Made by a program: the position numbers and the translations under genes
The notes under the pieces: generated by a model
Database searches by the model: none
What the model was told of the DNA's origin: nothing
What the model saw: the letters and a program-made list of their open reading frames with translations, nothing else
Assembly: GCA_023457255.1 (NCBI GenBank)
Contig: JAEWMB010000015.1
Coordinates: 1-64,000 of the forward strand
Length of the DNA stretch: 64,000 nt
DNA from: Bacillota bacterium
Lineage (GTDB): Bacteria > Bacillota > Clostridia > Lachnospirales > Lachnospiraceae
Direction of reading: 5' to 3'
Part shown: positions 8,996-18,511 of the stretch, piece by piece
Layout of the letters: the number at the start of each line of letters is the position of its first letter
Numbering within the stretch: position 1 is the first letter of the stretch

Positions 8996-9145
8996 CTAGC
9001 CGGTTACTTGCACTTCTTTTTCTTCGTATGCTACTAAAACGACATCACTGCTAAACTTATTCTTTATCTCATTTTCCAGGTCAGTAATTTTTTGTCTGCA
9101 TTCCTCTGTGATACTTGCCATTTGATATGCTTCAAAATCCTTCAT
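8996..9145 (-). CDS. Small hypothetical protein (49 aa)
   Basis: A 49-residue frame, MKDFEAYQMASITEECRQKI followed by 29 more residues, ending EEKEVQVTG with stop TAG at 8996-8998. A canonical TAGGAGGT sits 6-7 bases before the ATG at 9145. The first half is a likely amphipathic helix (EECRQKITDLENEIKNKF) and the second a short strand. There is no membrane segment or signal. The bidirectional terminator begins right at its stop codon. The precise ribosome-binding site and terminator argue for a real gene. No function can be assigned. Confidence 0.7.
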   Translation of the reverse strand: MKDFEAYQMASITEECRQKITDLENEIKNKFSSDVVLVAYEEKEVQVTG

Positions 9146-9247
9146 GAAAAACCTCCTATGTTAGAATTCACCTTAGGATTATTCTCAAACTTTAGGAGAT
9201 TTATTCTGCATAGAATACAGGCTTAAGAAACGAACCGTATTAATTTA

Positions 9248-11494
9248 TTATAAACTGGCCTTTTGACCTTTAGCTCCCCGCTTTCTATTACGAACTTTCT
9301 TAGCAGAGAGTTCTTTTCCATTAAATTCGAAGCTTTCTGTCTCAGGGAGGGCGACCGTAGCAAATGCGACCTTATCCTTCTTCTCCAGGGTGATACCCTT
9401 CACTCCTTTACTGGTTTTCTTTAGTTCAGATACCTCGGATAATGGGAAACCAAGAGAAAGACTATCTTCTGTCAAAAGGATTACTTTGGAATCAGGATTT
9501 GATATGGTGTGAGCACTTAAGCAAAGAACAGAGACCAAATGATCGTCTTCCACCAGTTTTGCTGCAGATATCATAGCTCGATTGGTTTCATATTCAATTC
9601 CGGAGACTAATTTTACAAATCCATTTTTCGTTGTGAATAACAATTGTGATTCGAATAAATCTTCAAAGGCAATATAGAGAAGGATATCTTCCTTATCTAC
9701 CTTGCATAAATTATGAATTAGCGTACCTTTATCCTTTATTTTACACTTTGGTATCTTTTCTGCCTTCACCTGATACATGTTACCTTGTGCTGTAAATAGG
9801 CATAATCGGTCGGTATTTTTCATCTTAATGATATGAGTAAAGTCTTTTAAGCTATCCTCGGAAACACGGGAAATGCTGGTATTATCCACGGATTTTGTAT
9901 AGCCAAATTTGTCAATTAAGATATAAATATCCTCAATTTTGACTTCTTCCACATATTCAGTAATTGCCATATTAGCAAGAACGGTATGCCTTGGTGCGTT
10001 AAACTGCTTTTTGTATTCTTTTAAATTACTTTTGATGACTTTAAAGAGCTCTTTTTTGTTTCCTAAAATTCTATTATATTGTTCGATATTTTCCAACAAA
10101 CTTTTATTCTCTTCATGTAGTCTAAGTATTTCAAGACCAATTAATTTACTTAATGGCATTGCAAGAATTGCATCCGCTTGCCGTTCCGTAAAATCAAGTT
10201 TCGCCGCCTTTTTTTTGGAGGATTCCGATTTAAAGTTAATCTCTTCAGTATTTCCATGGATCAAACAATCCTTTGCTTGTTTTATGGAAGAAGAACCACG
10301 TAAGATTTCAATAATCAGGTCAATAACATCAGTTGCCCGAATTAAACCACCGACAATTTCCAGACGTTTATTCGCTTTATCTAATAAATGCTCGTATTCT
10401 TTGGTGTAAAGTTCTTCCTGAAAAGAAACAAACTCACCAATCAAGCTCTTTAATTGAAAAACAATTGGCTGCTGCTCTTTTACAGCAAGAAGATTTACAC
10501 CATAAGTGTCTTCCATCGAGGTTTTTTTGTAAAGGCCATTTAATAAATTCTCAATATCACGGTCTTTTTTTACTTCAATTACGATACGGATGCCTTCTTT
10601 GGAGGATTCATCCCGGACATCAAAAATCTCATCAAAGACTTTATCCTTAATCAAATCCACAAGGCTTTCGACTAATTTTGTCTTATTACCGGCTACGGTA
10701 TATGGAATTTCGGTGATTACAATGTTTTTTCTGCCATTGTCAGAGGCCTCAACTTCCGTTTTTGCACGTATTTTTAGACGGCCTTCGCCACTTTCATAAA
10801 TTTTTCTGATGTCTTCGCTGTTAATGATGCTTCCGCCGGTTGGAAAATCAGGGCCCGGTATATATTTCATCAGTCCCTCGGTAGTGATATCGGGATTGTC
10901 GATATAAGCTATAACACCATCAATTATTTCACTTGGATTATGAGGCGGAATATTTGTTGCCATACCAACTGCAATGCCGGTAGTTCCGTTGATTAATAAA
11001 TTTGGAAGCATTGCCGGCAAGACAGAAGGCTCTTTTTCGCTTTCATCAAAGTTTGGAACAAATTCGACAAGTCCCTTCTCCAGGTGGTCAAGTAAAGTCA
11101 TTGCACCATCGGATAAGCGGGCTTCTGTGTAACGCATCGCTGCCGCACCGTCACCGTCGATGGAACCAAAGTTCCCATGACCATCGACAAGAGGGATTTG
11201 CATAGAGTAGGGCTCCGTCATATGGACAAGTGCATCATAAATGGAGCTGTCACCGTGAGGGTGATACTTACCCATCGTATCACCGACAATACGGGCACTC
11301 TTTCTATGTGGCTTCTTCGGGTCGAGTCCCAGTTCAATCATTGAATAAAGGATTCTTCGCTGAACCGGCTTTAACCCATCACGAACATCAGGCAGGGCTC
11401 TTGCCATGATAACACTCATCGCATAATTACGATAAGAGGTTTTCATCTCTTCCGAAAAGTCCAACTGAATTATATTTTCTGCTTCTTTCTTCAT
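9248..11494 (-). CDS. parC: DNA topoisomerase IV subunit A (ParC / GyrA-like)
   Basis: The breakage-reunion subunit of a type II topoisomerase, about 748 residues. With parE it should decatenate or relax DNA. Starting at ATG 11494, the catalytic tyrosine is Tyr122 in AAMRYTEARLS. The quinolone-pocket residues are Ser83 and Asp87 in HPHGDSSIYDA, the wild-type sensitive state. The winged-helix and tower regions follow, then a short beta-pinwheel-like C-terminal domain (from about residue 500). No GyrA box is present at its usual place, but NRKRGAKGQ near the extreme C terminus is box-like. I prefer 11494 over 11512, because GGGAG lies 5 bases before 11494. Downstream of parE with a 233-base gap. 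A gyrase-like role cannot be fully excluded. Confidence 0.88.
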   Translation of the reverse strand: MKKEAENIIQLDFSEEMKTSYRNYAMSVIMARALPDVRDGLKPVQRRILYSMIELGLDPKKPHRKSARIVGDTMGKYHPHGDSSIYDALVHMTEPYSMQIPLVDGHGNFGSIDGDGAAAMRYTEARLSDGAMTLLDHLEKGLVEFVPNFDESEKEPSVLPAMLPNLLINGTTGIAVGMATNIPPHNPSEIIDGVIAYIDNPDITTEGLMKYIPGPDFPTGGSIINSEDIRKIYESGEGRLKIRAKTEVEASDNGRKNIVITEIPYTVAGNKTKLVESLVDLIKDKVFDEIFDVRDESSKEGIRIVIEVKKDRDIENLLNGLYKKTSMEDTYGVNLLAVKEQQPIVFQLKSLIGEFVSFQEELYTKEYEHLLDKANKRLEIVGGLIRATDVIDLIIEILRGSSSIKQAKDCLIHGNTEEINFKSESSKKKAAKLDFTERQADAILAMPLSKLIGLEILRLHEENKSLLENIEQYNRILGNKKELFKVIKSNLKEYKKQFNAPRHTVLANMAITEYVEEVKIEDIYILIDKFGYTKSVDNTSISRVSEDSLKDFTHIIKMKNTDRLCLFTAQGNMYQVKAEKIPKCKIKDKGTLIHNLCKVDKEDILLYIAFEDLFESQLLFTTKNGFVKLVSGIEYETNRAMISAAKLVEDDHLVSVLCLSAHTISNPDSKVILLTEDSLSLGFPLSEVSELKKTSKGVKGITLEKKDKVAFATVALPETESFEFNGKELSAKKVRNRKRGAKGQKASL

Positions 11495-11508
11495 CTTAAC
11501 TCCCATCC

Positions 11509-11524
11509 GCATGCATTAGCACGC
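11509..11524 (-). repeat. Hairpin + GGATGGGAG start-proximal element (parC)
   Basis: On the minus strand GCGTGC-TAAT-GCATGC is followed directly by GGATGGGAG and ATG 11494. It is almost identical to the element before 45444. An in-frame ATG lies exactly 12 bases before the start. Confidence 0.6.
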
Positions 11525-11727
11525 ATAAAAATCAGGTTAACTCCCTTTTTTACGCCACAGCGATTTTTTATAACGATACATATCCGTGATTTTAATATAG
11601 GCTCCAGGCTGTAATTATAGTTTTCAATATACTTTTCCAGGCTTGAAGGATATGACACGATTCATATGTTGTTGTACTTGCGATCAAGAAAACATAAGTT
11701 TCTAAGTATTTCCGCTTTAACTTAGGA

Positions 11728-13656
11728 CTAAATATCAAGTTTTGCATACTTCGCTTCATCCATAATAAATGCACGACGCGGAGGTACATTATTACTCATT
11801 AGCATCGTTGTTGTTTCGTCTGCATCCACAGTATCGTTAATGGACACTTGGGCTAATACTCTTGTTTCCGGATTTAAGGTAGTTTCCCATAACTGCTCTG
11901 CATCCATTTCACCAAGTCCTTTGTAACGCTGAATATGGATGATTTTATGATTTGTTGTTTTTCGGAACTTGTCCAATTCGAAATCATTGAAAATATATTC
12001 GAATTTCTTTTTTCTTTTTCCCTCTGAAGTCTCATACTCTACACGGTATAGTGGTGGAAGACCGCGATAAATCTTACCCTCCATGATAAGCTCCGGCATA
12101 AAGCGATAGAAAAAAGTGAGCAGTAGAGTACTAATATGTGCTCCGTCAACATCGGCATCGGTTAAGATAATAATTTTATCATAACGCAATTTTGAAATAT
12201 CAAAATCATCACCGATTCCACAGCCAAAGGAGGCAATCATGGATTTGATTTCATTATTAACCAGAATTTTTTCTAAAGTTGCTTTTTCGACATTTATAAT
12301 CTTACCACGTAATGGAAGAACCGCTTGAGTACGGCGATTTCTCGCTGTTTTTACAGTACCGCCCGCAGAATCACCCTCTACGATATATACTTCACATTCC
12401 TCGGGCTTTTTAGAGGAGCACGAAGCAAGCTTACTCTTGGTATCAACATCATTTAATTGTTTTAGTACGGCACTTCGTGCTTTATCGCTTGCTTTTCTTG
12501 CATTATAGGAACGCATGGAGTTCTCTAAAATAGCCTTTAAAATCTCCACATTTTTATCGAAAAATCTGGTTACCTCTCCGGCAAAAACATCCTCCACTGC
12601 GCTTTTTGCATCGGTATTGCCCAGTTTTGTTTTGGTCTGTCCCTCAAATTGAGGATCAGGATGCTTTATTGAGATGATGGCAACAAGTCCATTACGAATA
12701 TCCTTGCCATCAAAATTTTCATCTTTTTCTTTCAGCACTCCAAGTTCTCTTGCGTACTGATTCATGACACGTGTTAAGGCGGTTTTAAATCCGGTCACTA
12801 AGGTACCGCCATCAACGACATTGATTCGGTTACAATAGGCATTGATCTGCTCCGAAAAACTATTTGTATATTGAAGGGCAACTTCAACCTCGATATCACC
12901 GCCCTTTCCTTCAATATAGATTGGATCTTCGTGGATAACGGAAGCTTCTCGGTTAAGGTAGGAAACAAAACTTTTAATACCGAATTCTTCACAGTAGGTT
13001 TTTTTAAAACCGGTGGTCTGATCGTAAAATACAATCGATAGGTTTTTATTTAGAAATGCTACTTCCTTTAATTTTTTTGTAATAGTTTCTGCTTTAAATT
13101 CGACAGTTTCAAAAATTGATGGATCCGGATAAAAAGTTACCTTGGTACCGGTATCGGATTTATTGCATTTTCCTGCGATTGGTAACATGCCGTTCTCAAG
13201 TTCTACACATGGATGTCCTCCATTTGCATATTCGTCACGATAGATTTTTCCGTCACGCTTAATTTCAACTATCATACGGGTGGAAAGCGCATTTACAACA
13301 GAAGCACCTACGCCATGAAGTCCTCCGGAAACCTTGTATACGGAACTGCCAAACTTACCGCCCGCATGGAGTATTGTGTAGACTACTCGTGCAGTTGGGA
13401 TTTTTTTCGTTGGATGGATGTCGACAGGAACTCCCCGACCGTGATCCGTAATGGAGATTCCTCCGTCTTTTAGCAAGGTAATCTCGATCTGGCTGCAAAA
13501 ACCCGCCAGATGCTCGTCGATACCATTGTCAAGGATTTCCCATATAAGGTGGTGCAGACCTCTTGCACCGGTACTGCCGATGTACATACCGGGACGTTTC
13601 CTCACGGCTTCTAAGCCTTCCAGTACTACAATTTGACTGCCATTGTATTGCTCCAT
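11728..13656 (-). CDS. parE: DNA topoisomerase IV subunit B (ParE / GyrB-like)
   Basis: A 642-residue ATPase subunit. The GHKL ATP site is at the N terminus (EILDNGIDEH, DHGRGVPVDIHP, GGLHGVGASVVNAL). The transducer domain follows. The TOPRIM domain carries EGDSAGG and the metal-binding LTDADVDGAHI. The C-terminal motif IQRYKGLGEMDAEQLWETT is typical of the family. AAAGGA lies 7 bases before ATG 13656. It heads the minus-strand parE-parC pair. Bacteria of this group carry gyrA/gyrB elsewhere near oriC. I call this pair topoisomerase IV from the gene arrangement and the short ParC tail. The two subunits act as a heterotetramer on the nucleoid. Confidence 0.88.
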   Translation of the reverse strand: MEQYNGSQIVVLEGLEAVRKRPGMYIGSTGARGLHHLIWEILDNGIDEHLAGFCSQIEITLLKDGGISITDHGRGVPVDIHPTKKIPTARVVYTILHAGGKFGSSVYKVSGGLHGVGASVVNALSTRMIVEIKRDGKIYRDEYANGGHPCVELENGMLPIAGKCNKSDTGTKVTFYPDPSIFETVEFKAETITKKLKEVAFLNKNLSIVFYDQTTGFKKTYCEEFGIKSFVSYLNREASVIHEDPIYIEGKGGDIEVEVALQYTNSFSEQINAYCNRINVVDGGTLVTGFKTALTRVMNQYARELGVLKEKDENFDGKDIRNGLVAIISIKHPDPQFEGQTKTKLGNTDAKSAVEDVFAGEVTRFFDKNVEILKAILENSMRSYNARKASDKARSAVLKQLNDVDTKSKLASCSSKKPEECEVYIVEGDSAGGTVKTARNRRTQAVLPLRGKIINVEKATLEKILVNNEIKSMIASFGCGIGDDFDISKLRYDKIIILTDADVDGAHISTLLLTFFYRFMPELIMEGKIYRGLPPLYRVEYETSEGKRKKKFEYIFNDFELDKFRKTTNHKIIHIQRYKGLGEMDAEQLWETTLNPETRVLAQVSINDTVDADETTTMLMSNNVPPRRAFIMDEAKYAKLDI

Positions 13657-14118
13657 AGTAAATTCCTTTCTATTCCTAAATTCCTGTTTCTTTTTATATA
13701 TTATATATCGAATTCCAACCTCTTTTTGAATACAAGCAGTGAAAAGAGATGTTAGCCTCTTGATTGCTATGTTCTAACTTTTTAAGTCAGCAGCAGGAAG
13801 AGGCAAGGAATAATAACGAAAAAATGAGATGTGTAATCACATCAAATCCTCAGTATTATAGCATAAAACATCTGTTCTTATCAAGCAAAGTAAGTATAAG
13901 ACATGGTGCTGCAAGATTTATTGTAACCTAGACTTACCGGATATATTTCAAAAATTCCATGATACGACAGCAAAGTTTCTAATAATTAATGTGCTTTGCA
14001 AACTTAGGAAATATAATTTCTCGTTAAAAAGGATAAAACATGTAAATAATTAAGAAAAGCATTCTATATAAAAACGTGGTAATGTACTTGGTAGTAAGCA
14101 AAGCACCTAGATTTCCTA
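13657..14118. other. Intergenic region between parE and the glycopolymer operon
   Basis: About 460 bases with no convincing gene. It contains a small perfect palindrome GATGTG-TAAT-CACATC (13828-13843), which could be a regulator site. A long-range inverted pair GCCTCTT / AAGAGGC also lies here, near 13755 and 13797. The rest is AT-rich. Confidence 0.4.
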
Positions 14119-14147
14119 TTGAATAAGGTTTACAAAGGTTATATAAT
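14119..14147 (+). promoter_or_regulatory. Sigma-A type promoter of the glycopolymer operon
   Basis: TTGAAT (14119-14124), a 17-base spacer, and a perfect TATAAT (14142-14147). The predicted start near 14154 gives a leader of about 208 bases before the first gene. Confidence 0.75.
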
Positions 14148-14196
14148 GAGTTCAATGTAAAACTTTTGTAGTCGTATCATAGGGAGGTATAGGGGG

Positions 14197-14326
14197 AATA
14201 CGAATTTCCTGCGGAAATCCGTATTCGATAATATAACTTACCAGAACCCCTTCGCGGGTTCTGGTAAAAGGTGCGAACTTTGCACCGCTAATCTGATTAT
14301 CGGAATGAGTACTTAGTTTCGATAAT
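14197..14326 (+). promoter_or_regulatory. Structured leader with four hairpins and alternative pairings
   Basis: Hairpin 1: 14197-14209 with 14213-14225 (13 bp, one mismatch). Hairpin 2: 14238-14249 with 14256-14267 (12 bp, perfect). Hairpin 3: GGTGC / GCACC at 14270-14286. Hairpin 4: ATTATCG (14296-14302) with CGATAAT (14320-14326). The 12-mer TTCGATAATATA occurs twice, at 14224-14235 and 14318-14329. ATTATCG could therefore pair with either copy, a switch-like arrangement. There is no U-run, so it is not a simple terminator. It matches no riboswitch class I know. Confidence 0.6.
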
Positions 14327-14361
14327 ATAGCAAATAGGATTGAAATGAGGAGGAATTTCCA

Positions 14362-17301
14362 TTGGCACAATGTAAGGTTAGTATAATTATGCCGGTTTAT
14401 AACGTAAGTCGTTATTTGCGAAACTGTATGGACAGTATTGTTGCTCAGACCATGAAGGAGATTGAACTTATCGTGGTGAATGACGGGAGTACGGATGACA
14501 GTTTAAGTATATTAAAGGAGTATGAAGCGCAGCATCCGGAATGGATACACATATATACTACAGAGAATCGAGGAGTTAGCCATGCGAGAAACTATGGTTT
14601 AGACCGTGCATCCGGGGAATACGTTTTATTTGTAGACAGTGATGATTTTGTCGAACCTGAAATCTGCGAAAAGTTGTATGAAAAAGCAGCGAAAGATGAC
14701 AATGATGTTGTTATTTGCCGATATAATGATGTTTATGAAAATACGGAAAAACAGACTTTAACGGTGAAGCAGGGGAAAGCTTATGAAATCGTGATTGGCA
14801 GAAATTTTAATATTCATGAAACAAAATTTGAGTTGACACATATTTCTCCATTCCCGTGGGACAAGCTTTATCGAAGAAATTTATTTGATACCATCCGTTT
14901 TCCGGAGAAGTTACGCTTTGAAGATCTTGCGATTATGTATTGTTTGATCACAAAAGCAAACAGTATCGGAGTCATTGAAGACAGACTTTATAACTACCGA
15001 AGAGCCAGTGAAGGAAGCTTTTTAAGTAACTTTAGCGAAGGAACCCTGGATATTGTCACGGCATTAAGATTATTTGTGAAGCAGATGAAGGAGCAGGGTA
15101 ATTACGAAGAATTTAAAGAAGAAATTGAGTATATCTGTACAAGGCATCTTTTAATTCGCTATAACGCTATTTTTGATACTGCAACAAAGGGAAAACTAGG
15201 CATAAAGAAGGAAATGATTCATAATTGCAATGACTTCTTTGAAGAAAATTTCCCAAAATGGCGGGAGAATCGTTATCTGCTATATACAGCATCCGGGGCG
15301 GCAAGAGCTAAGATGAGAAAGTATACCAGCAGGGGAAAGATGATTCGAACTGCTACCATACGTGAGTATACGCCATTATTTTATGTAAAAATCATGCGTA
15401 AAGTAAAGAAGATAAAAGATAAAATCAAGGGAAAATGGAAGAAATTCTCGAAGTCAAAGAATAAAGTTCGTTTTATCTACAATCGTATCCCAGGAGTTAA
15501 ACTGCTTCATCTTCCAAATGATGTTCGTTATACGAGGTATTATGAAAAATTTGGTGTGAAGGAAAAGGATGTATTGTTTGAATCAAAGCATGGTGATGAT
15601 ATTGCAGGAAATATCTTTATGATGCTGCAAGCCATGGGGGATGAAAAATATCAGGATTTTCATATTATGCTTACCCTAAAGGAAGAAAATATCAGCTCAT
15701 ACAGTGCTTTGCTTGCACGTTATGGAATTGACTATGTAGATATCATTACTACGGATAGCAAGGAGTATTTAAAAGTGCTGGCAACCGCAAAGTATCTGAT
15801 TACGGATACCAGTTTTCCGCCTTACTACATCAAGAGGCCGGAGCAGGTTTATTTAAATACCTGGCATGGAACACCTTTAAAAGCGATGGGGCGTATCGTG
15901 CCAAAGAGAGAGTATGCGCTTGGTAACGTTCAGCGTAACTTTTACTTAGCAGATTATCTTTTATATCAAAATCAATTCTCCAGAGATATTTTTGTGGAGG
16001 ACTATATGCTTGCGCCGTTATTTCAAGGGAAAGTTATGTTATCCGGCTATCCAAGAAATTCAGCGTTTTTTAATGCGGAGCGTTATGATGCAATTCGCAG
16101 TGAACTTGGTATAGAAGATATGCAAGTCATGGCATATATGCCGACATGGCGTGGCTTACTCAATAAAAAGGAAAATAAGAAACAAGTCTCTGAACTGGTG
16201 AATTATTTTTATGAATTGGATTTCCTGCTTCGTGATGATCAAGTATTATATGTTAAACTGCATCCGTTTGTGAAATCCGAAGTAAATTACGAGGGGTTTG
16301 CGCATATTATGCCTTTTCCGGAAGAATTTGAAACTTATGATTTCTTAAATGCTACGGATTTACTGATTACGGATTATTCCAGTATTATGTTTGATTATGC
16401 CGTGTCAAAGAAGAAGATTATTTTATTTACCTATGATCGTGAGGAGTATCTAAATGACCGGGGTATGTATTTAGATTTAAATGATTTGGAATTCCCATTA
16501 GCAGATACGGTAGAACAGTTGGTGGAAGAAATTAAGAAGGATTCTAACTATCCAAAATTCCATGAAGAGTTTTGCAGTTTAGATTCTGCGGATACGGCAG
16601 AAGAAGTTTGTGAGACATTAATCCTTAGCAAAGAACCGAATTTCTCATTAGAACCAATCAAACGAGAGAATAAGAAGAAAGTTTTAATACTGATCAGCGG
16701 TCTTAGAAATAATGCAACTTCAGAACAATTGATGGAGCGTCTTAATGAACTAGATACCGACCGTTATGATATTTTCCTTTGTGCCAAATCCTCCACGATT
16801 CGCAAGGCAACCTCTATGCTTTCTAAATTAAGGGATGAAATTAATTATATTCCATTAATGTTTGATGTAAACTATACGATTAAAGACCGTATTGCTTGTC
16901 TTAAGTCTTTCAAATTTGGATTTAGTTCTAAGAGGACAGAAAGCTTAATCCGTCAATTGGCAGAGCGCGAGAAAGTAAAGTATTTTGGAAATATTAACTT
17001 TGATATTGTAATTAACCTTTCTTCTTTGGATAAGATTTTGTTCCATATGTGTAAGTTCTTTGATGGTGCTAAGATATTTAATATGAAGGCATTTGATTAT
17101 GAGAAATATACTCAGAACAAAGACTATCGCAAGTTTATGGATTACTTCATAAATCGTATGGATGGTTATGATTACGTTGCAGGTACCGATCAGATTCGTA
17201 AGGTAAATCAATCTGTATTTGAACAAAATCAAGTGAAAGTATGGATTGGCGAAGAGTCAAAGCTTGAATTACCAGAGCTATTAAAGGAGGTTGACAGATA
17301 A
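14362..17301 (+). CDS. Fused GT2 glycosyltransferase / CDP-glycerol glycerophosphotransferase (TagF-like)
   Basis: 979 residues in three parts. Residues 1 to about 330 are a family-2 glycosyltransferase (SIIMPVYNVSRYL, VVNDGSTDDS, DSDDF). Residues about 370-765 are a CDP-glycerol glycerophosphotransferase of the TagB/TagF type (NTWHGTPLKAMG around residue 500, MPTWRG, LHPF, TDYSSIMFDYA). The last roughly 200 residues (KKVLILISGLRNNATSEQL onward) resemble an extra Rossmann/GT4-like half domain that I cannot name. The product probably adds a sugar and a glycerol phosphate to a cell-surface polymer at the inner membrane face. TTG 14362 is the start, with GAGGAGG 8 bases upstream. It is first in the operon and its stop overlaps the next ATG (TAATG). 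Confidence 0.85.
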   Translation: MAQCKVSIIMPVYNVSRYLRNCMDSIVAQTMKEIELIVVNDGSTDDSLSILKEYEAQHPEWIHIYTTENRGVSHARNYGLDRASGEYVLFVDSDDFVEPEICEKLYEKAAKDDNDVVICRYNDVYENTEKQTLTVKQGKAYEIVIGRNFNIHETKFELTHISPFPWDKLYRRNLFDTIRFPEKLRFEDLAIMYCLITKANSIGVIEDRLYNYRRASEGSFLSNFSEGTLDIVTALRLFVKQMKEQGNYEEFKEEIEYICTRHLLIRYNAIFDTATKGKLGIKKEMIHNCNDFFEENFPKWRENRYLLYTASGAARAKMRKYTSRGKMIRTATIREYTPLFYVKIMRKVKKIKDKIKGKWKKFSKSKNKVRFIYNRIPGVKLLHLPNDVRYTRYYEKFGVKEKDVLFESKHGDDIAGNIFMMLQAMGDEKYQDFHIMLTLKEENISSYSALLARYGIDYVDIITTDSKEYLKVLATAKYLITDTSFPPYYIKRPEQVYLNTWHGTPLKAMGRIVPKREYALGNVQRNFYLADYLLYQNQFSRDIFVEDYMLAPLFQGKVMLSGYPRNSAFFNAERYDAIRSELGIEDMQVMAYMPTWRGLLNKKENKKQVSELVNYFYELDFLLRDDQVLYVKLHPFVKSEVNYEGFAHIMPFPEEFETYDFLNATDLLITDYSSIMFDYAVSKKKIILFTYDREEYLNDRGMYLDLNDLEFPLADTVEQLVEEIKKDSNYPKFHEEFCSLDSADTAEEVCETLILSKEPNFSLEPIKRENKKKVLILISGLRNNATSEQLMERLNELDTDRYDIFLCAKSSTIRKATSMLSKLRDEINYIPLMFDVNYTIKDRIACLKSFKFGFSSKRTESLIRQLAEREKVKYFGNINFDIVINLSSLDKILFHMCKFFDGAKIFNMKAFDYEKYTQNKDYRKFMDYFINRMDGYDYVAGTDQIRKVNQSVFEQNQVKVWIGEESKLELPELLKEVDR

Positions 17302-18407
17302 TGAAGGTAGGAGTTGTAACATTTCACAACGCTCATAATTATGGAGCGAGTCTTCAGACTTGGGCTCTTCAAAAGGTTTTAAAGAATCTTGGAACAGAAC
17401 CGGGGGTAATTCATTATCATCCTGATATTATAGATAAGTTATATGTTGCACCTAGACTGGATACCACGAGAAAAAAGTTGAAGTACCTGTTAAAGCGAGA
17501 GTATCGTTCTCGTATCCAATCCCAGAGATATAAAAATAAACGCTATACGAAATTTATTCATGAAAAATTTCATCTCATTGGTGATTATACGACATATGAG
17601 GAATTATTAAGTGCAAATCTTTCCTTGGATGCTTATATCACCGGCAGCGATCAGGTATGGAACAGTGACCATACCGGAGGCTTTGATCCAGCCTACACCC
17701 TGGATTTTGCTAAACCGGGGACTAAGAAAATTTCTTATGCAGCCAGTGTAGGAAGAGAATTTATCCTGCCTCAATATAGGGAGCAGTTCCGTCAAAGTCT
17801 TGAAAGCTATACTGCAATTTCAGTTAGAGAACCAAGTGCTCAACCGGCCATTGAAGCATTGACCGAGAAACCGGTAGAAGTAGTACTTGATCCAACCTTA
17901 TTGCTTGAGAAAAAGGATTATGAAGAGTTAAAAAAGCCGGGTCAGTTTAAAGGCCGATATATTATGGTTTATATGATGGAAGCCAACAAGGAACTAGTTC
18001 AGTTTGCAAATCGTCTCTCTGTTGCAATCGGCCTTCCGATCATTCAAAGAAAACTGCCAGGGGTATTTCGAAATGAATTAGGTTCTTATTACGAGGATAC
18101 GGCAGCAGAATTTTTAGGTGAGATTGAGAAAGCGGAATATGTGATTACGAATTCCTTTCATGCAACAGTATTTTCCTTAATCTATGAAAAACCATTTATC
18201 TCCATGCTTCACACGAGTACCGGGGCAAGAACAAGCGATTTGCTAAAATCAGTAGGACTGGAATCTCATCTGTTATATCATATCGGAGATTTTCATGACA
18301 TGAAACAATTTGAGATTGATGATGTAAAGGCGTTAAGGCAGAGGATACGGGAGTTAAGAGCATCATCTATTGACTTCTTAAAACGTGCACTTGATTTGAG
18401 GAAGTAA
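17301..18407 (+). CDS. Polysaccharide pyruvyl transferase family protein
   Basis: 368 residues, matching the CsaB/WcaK-type fold that transfers pyruvate from phosphoenolpyruvate onto a sugar of a surface glycan. The signature parts are VVTFHNAHNYGASLQTWAL at the N terminus, ITGSDQVWN (about residue 113), the YAASVGR segment, and the C-terminal ITNSFHATVFSLIYEKPF. The start ATG shares its A with the upstream stop codon, so translation is coupled. Cytoplasmic, with no membrane segment. In this operon it most likely decorates the same polymer as the flanking transferases. Which sugar is modified is unknown. Confidence 0.85.
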   Translation: MKVGVVTFHNAHNYGASLQTWALQKVLKNLGTEPGVIHYHPDIIDKLYVAPRLDTTRKKLKYLLKREYRSRIQSQRYKNKRYTKFIHEKFHLIGDYTTYEELLSANLSLDAYITGSDQVWNSDHTGGFDPAYTLDFAKPGTKKISYAASVGREFILPQYREQFRQSLESYTAISVREPSAQPAIEALTEKPVEVVLDPTLLLEKKDYEELKKPGQFKGRYIMVYMMEANKELVQFANRLSVAIGLPIIQRKLPGVFRNELGSYYEDTAAEFLGEIEKAEYVITNSFHATVFSLIYEKPFISMLHTSTGARTSDLLKSVGLESHLLYHIGDFHDMKQFEIDDVKALRQRIRELRASSIDFLKRALDLRK

Positions 18408-18417
18408 CGGTTTGTGT

Positions 18418-18509
18418 CTGCGCTGCAAAGCGGACAAGTTTGCTTACACAAAATTTAATGATGCGCATTGTCTTACAAGAAAGAAAAAGCGGCGCAGAAA
18501 TGGGGGAGG
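18418..18509 (+). repeat. Hairpin + AGAAATGGGGGAGG start-proximal element (GT2)
   Basis: CTGCGCTGC (18418-18426) pairs with GCGGCGCAG (18489-18497, one G-T pair) across a 62-base loop that has its own small hairpin. The motif leads straight into the Shine-Dalgarno sequence for ATG 18512. An in-frame ATG sits 12 bases upstream of the start. Confidence 0.5.
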
Positions 18510-18511
18510 CT

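Noticed and set aside
9939..10409. 156-codon plus-strand frame inside parC
   Set aside because: It lies wholly within the well-supported parC gene on the other strand and codes for a hydrophobic, Ser-rich shadow sequence.
13828..13843. Palindrome GATGTG-TAAT-CACATC as a regulator operator
   Set aside because: It is a single short palindrome, not next to a promoter I can support and without a repeat elsewhere in the window. It is only noted in the gap entry.
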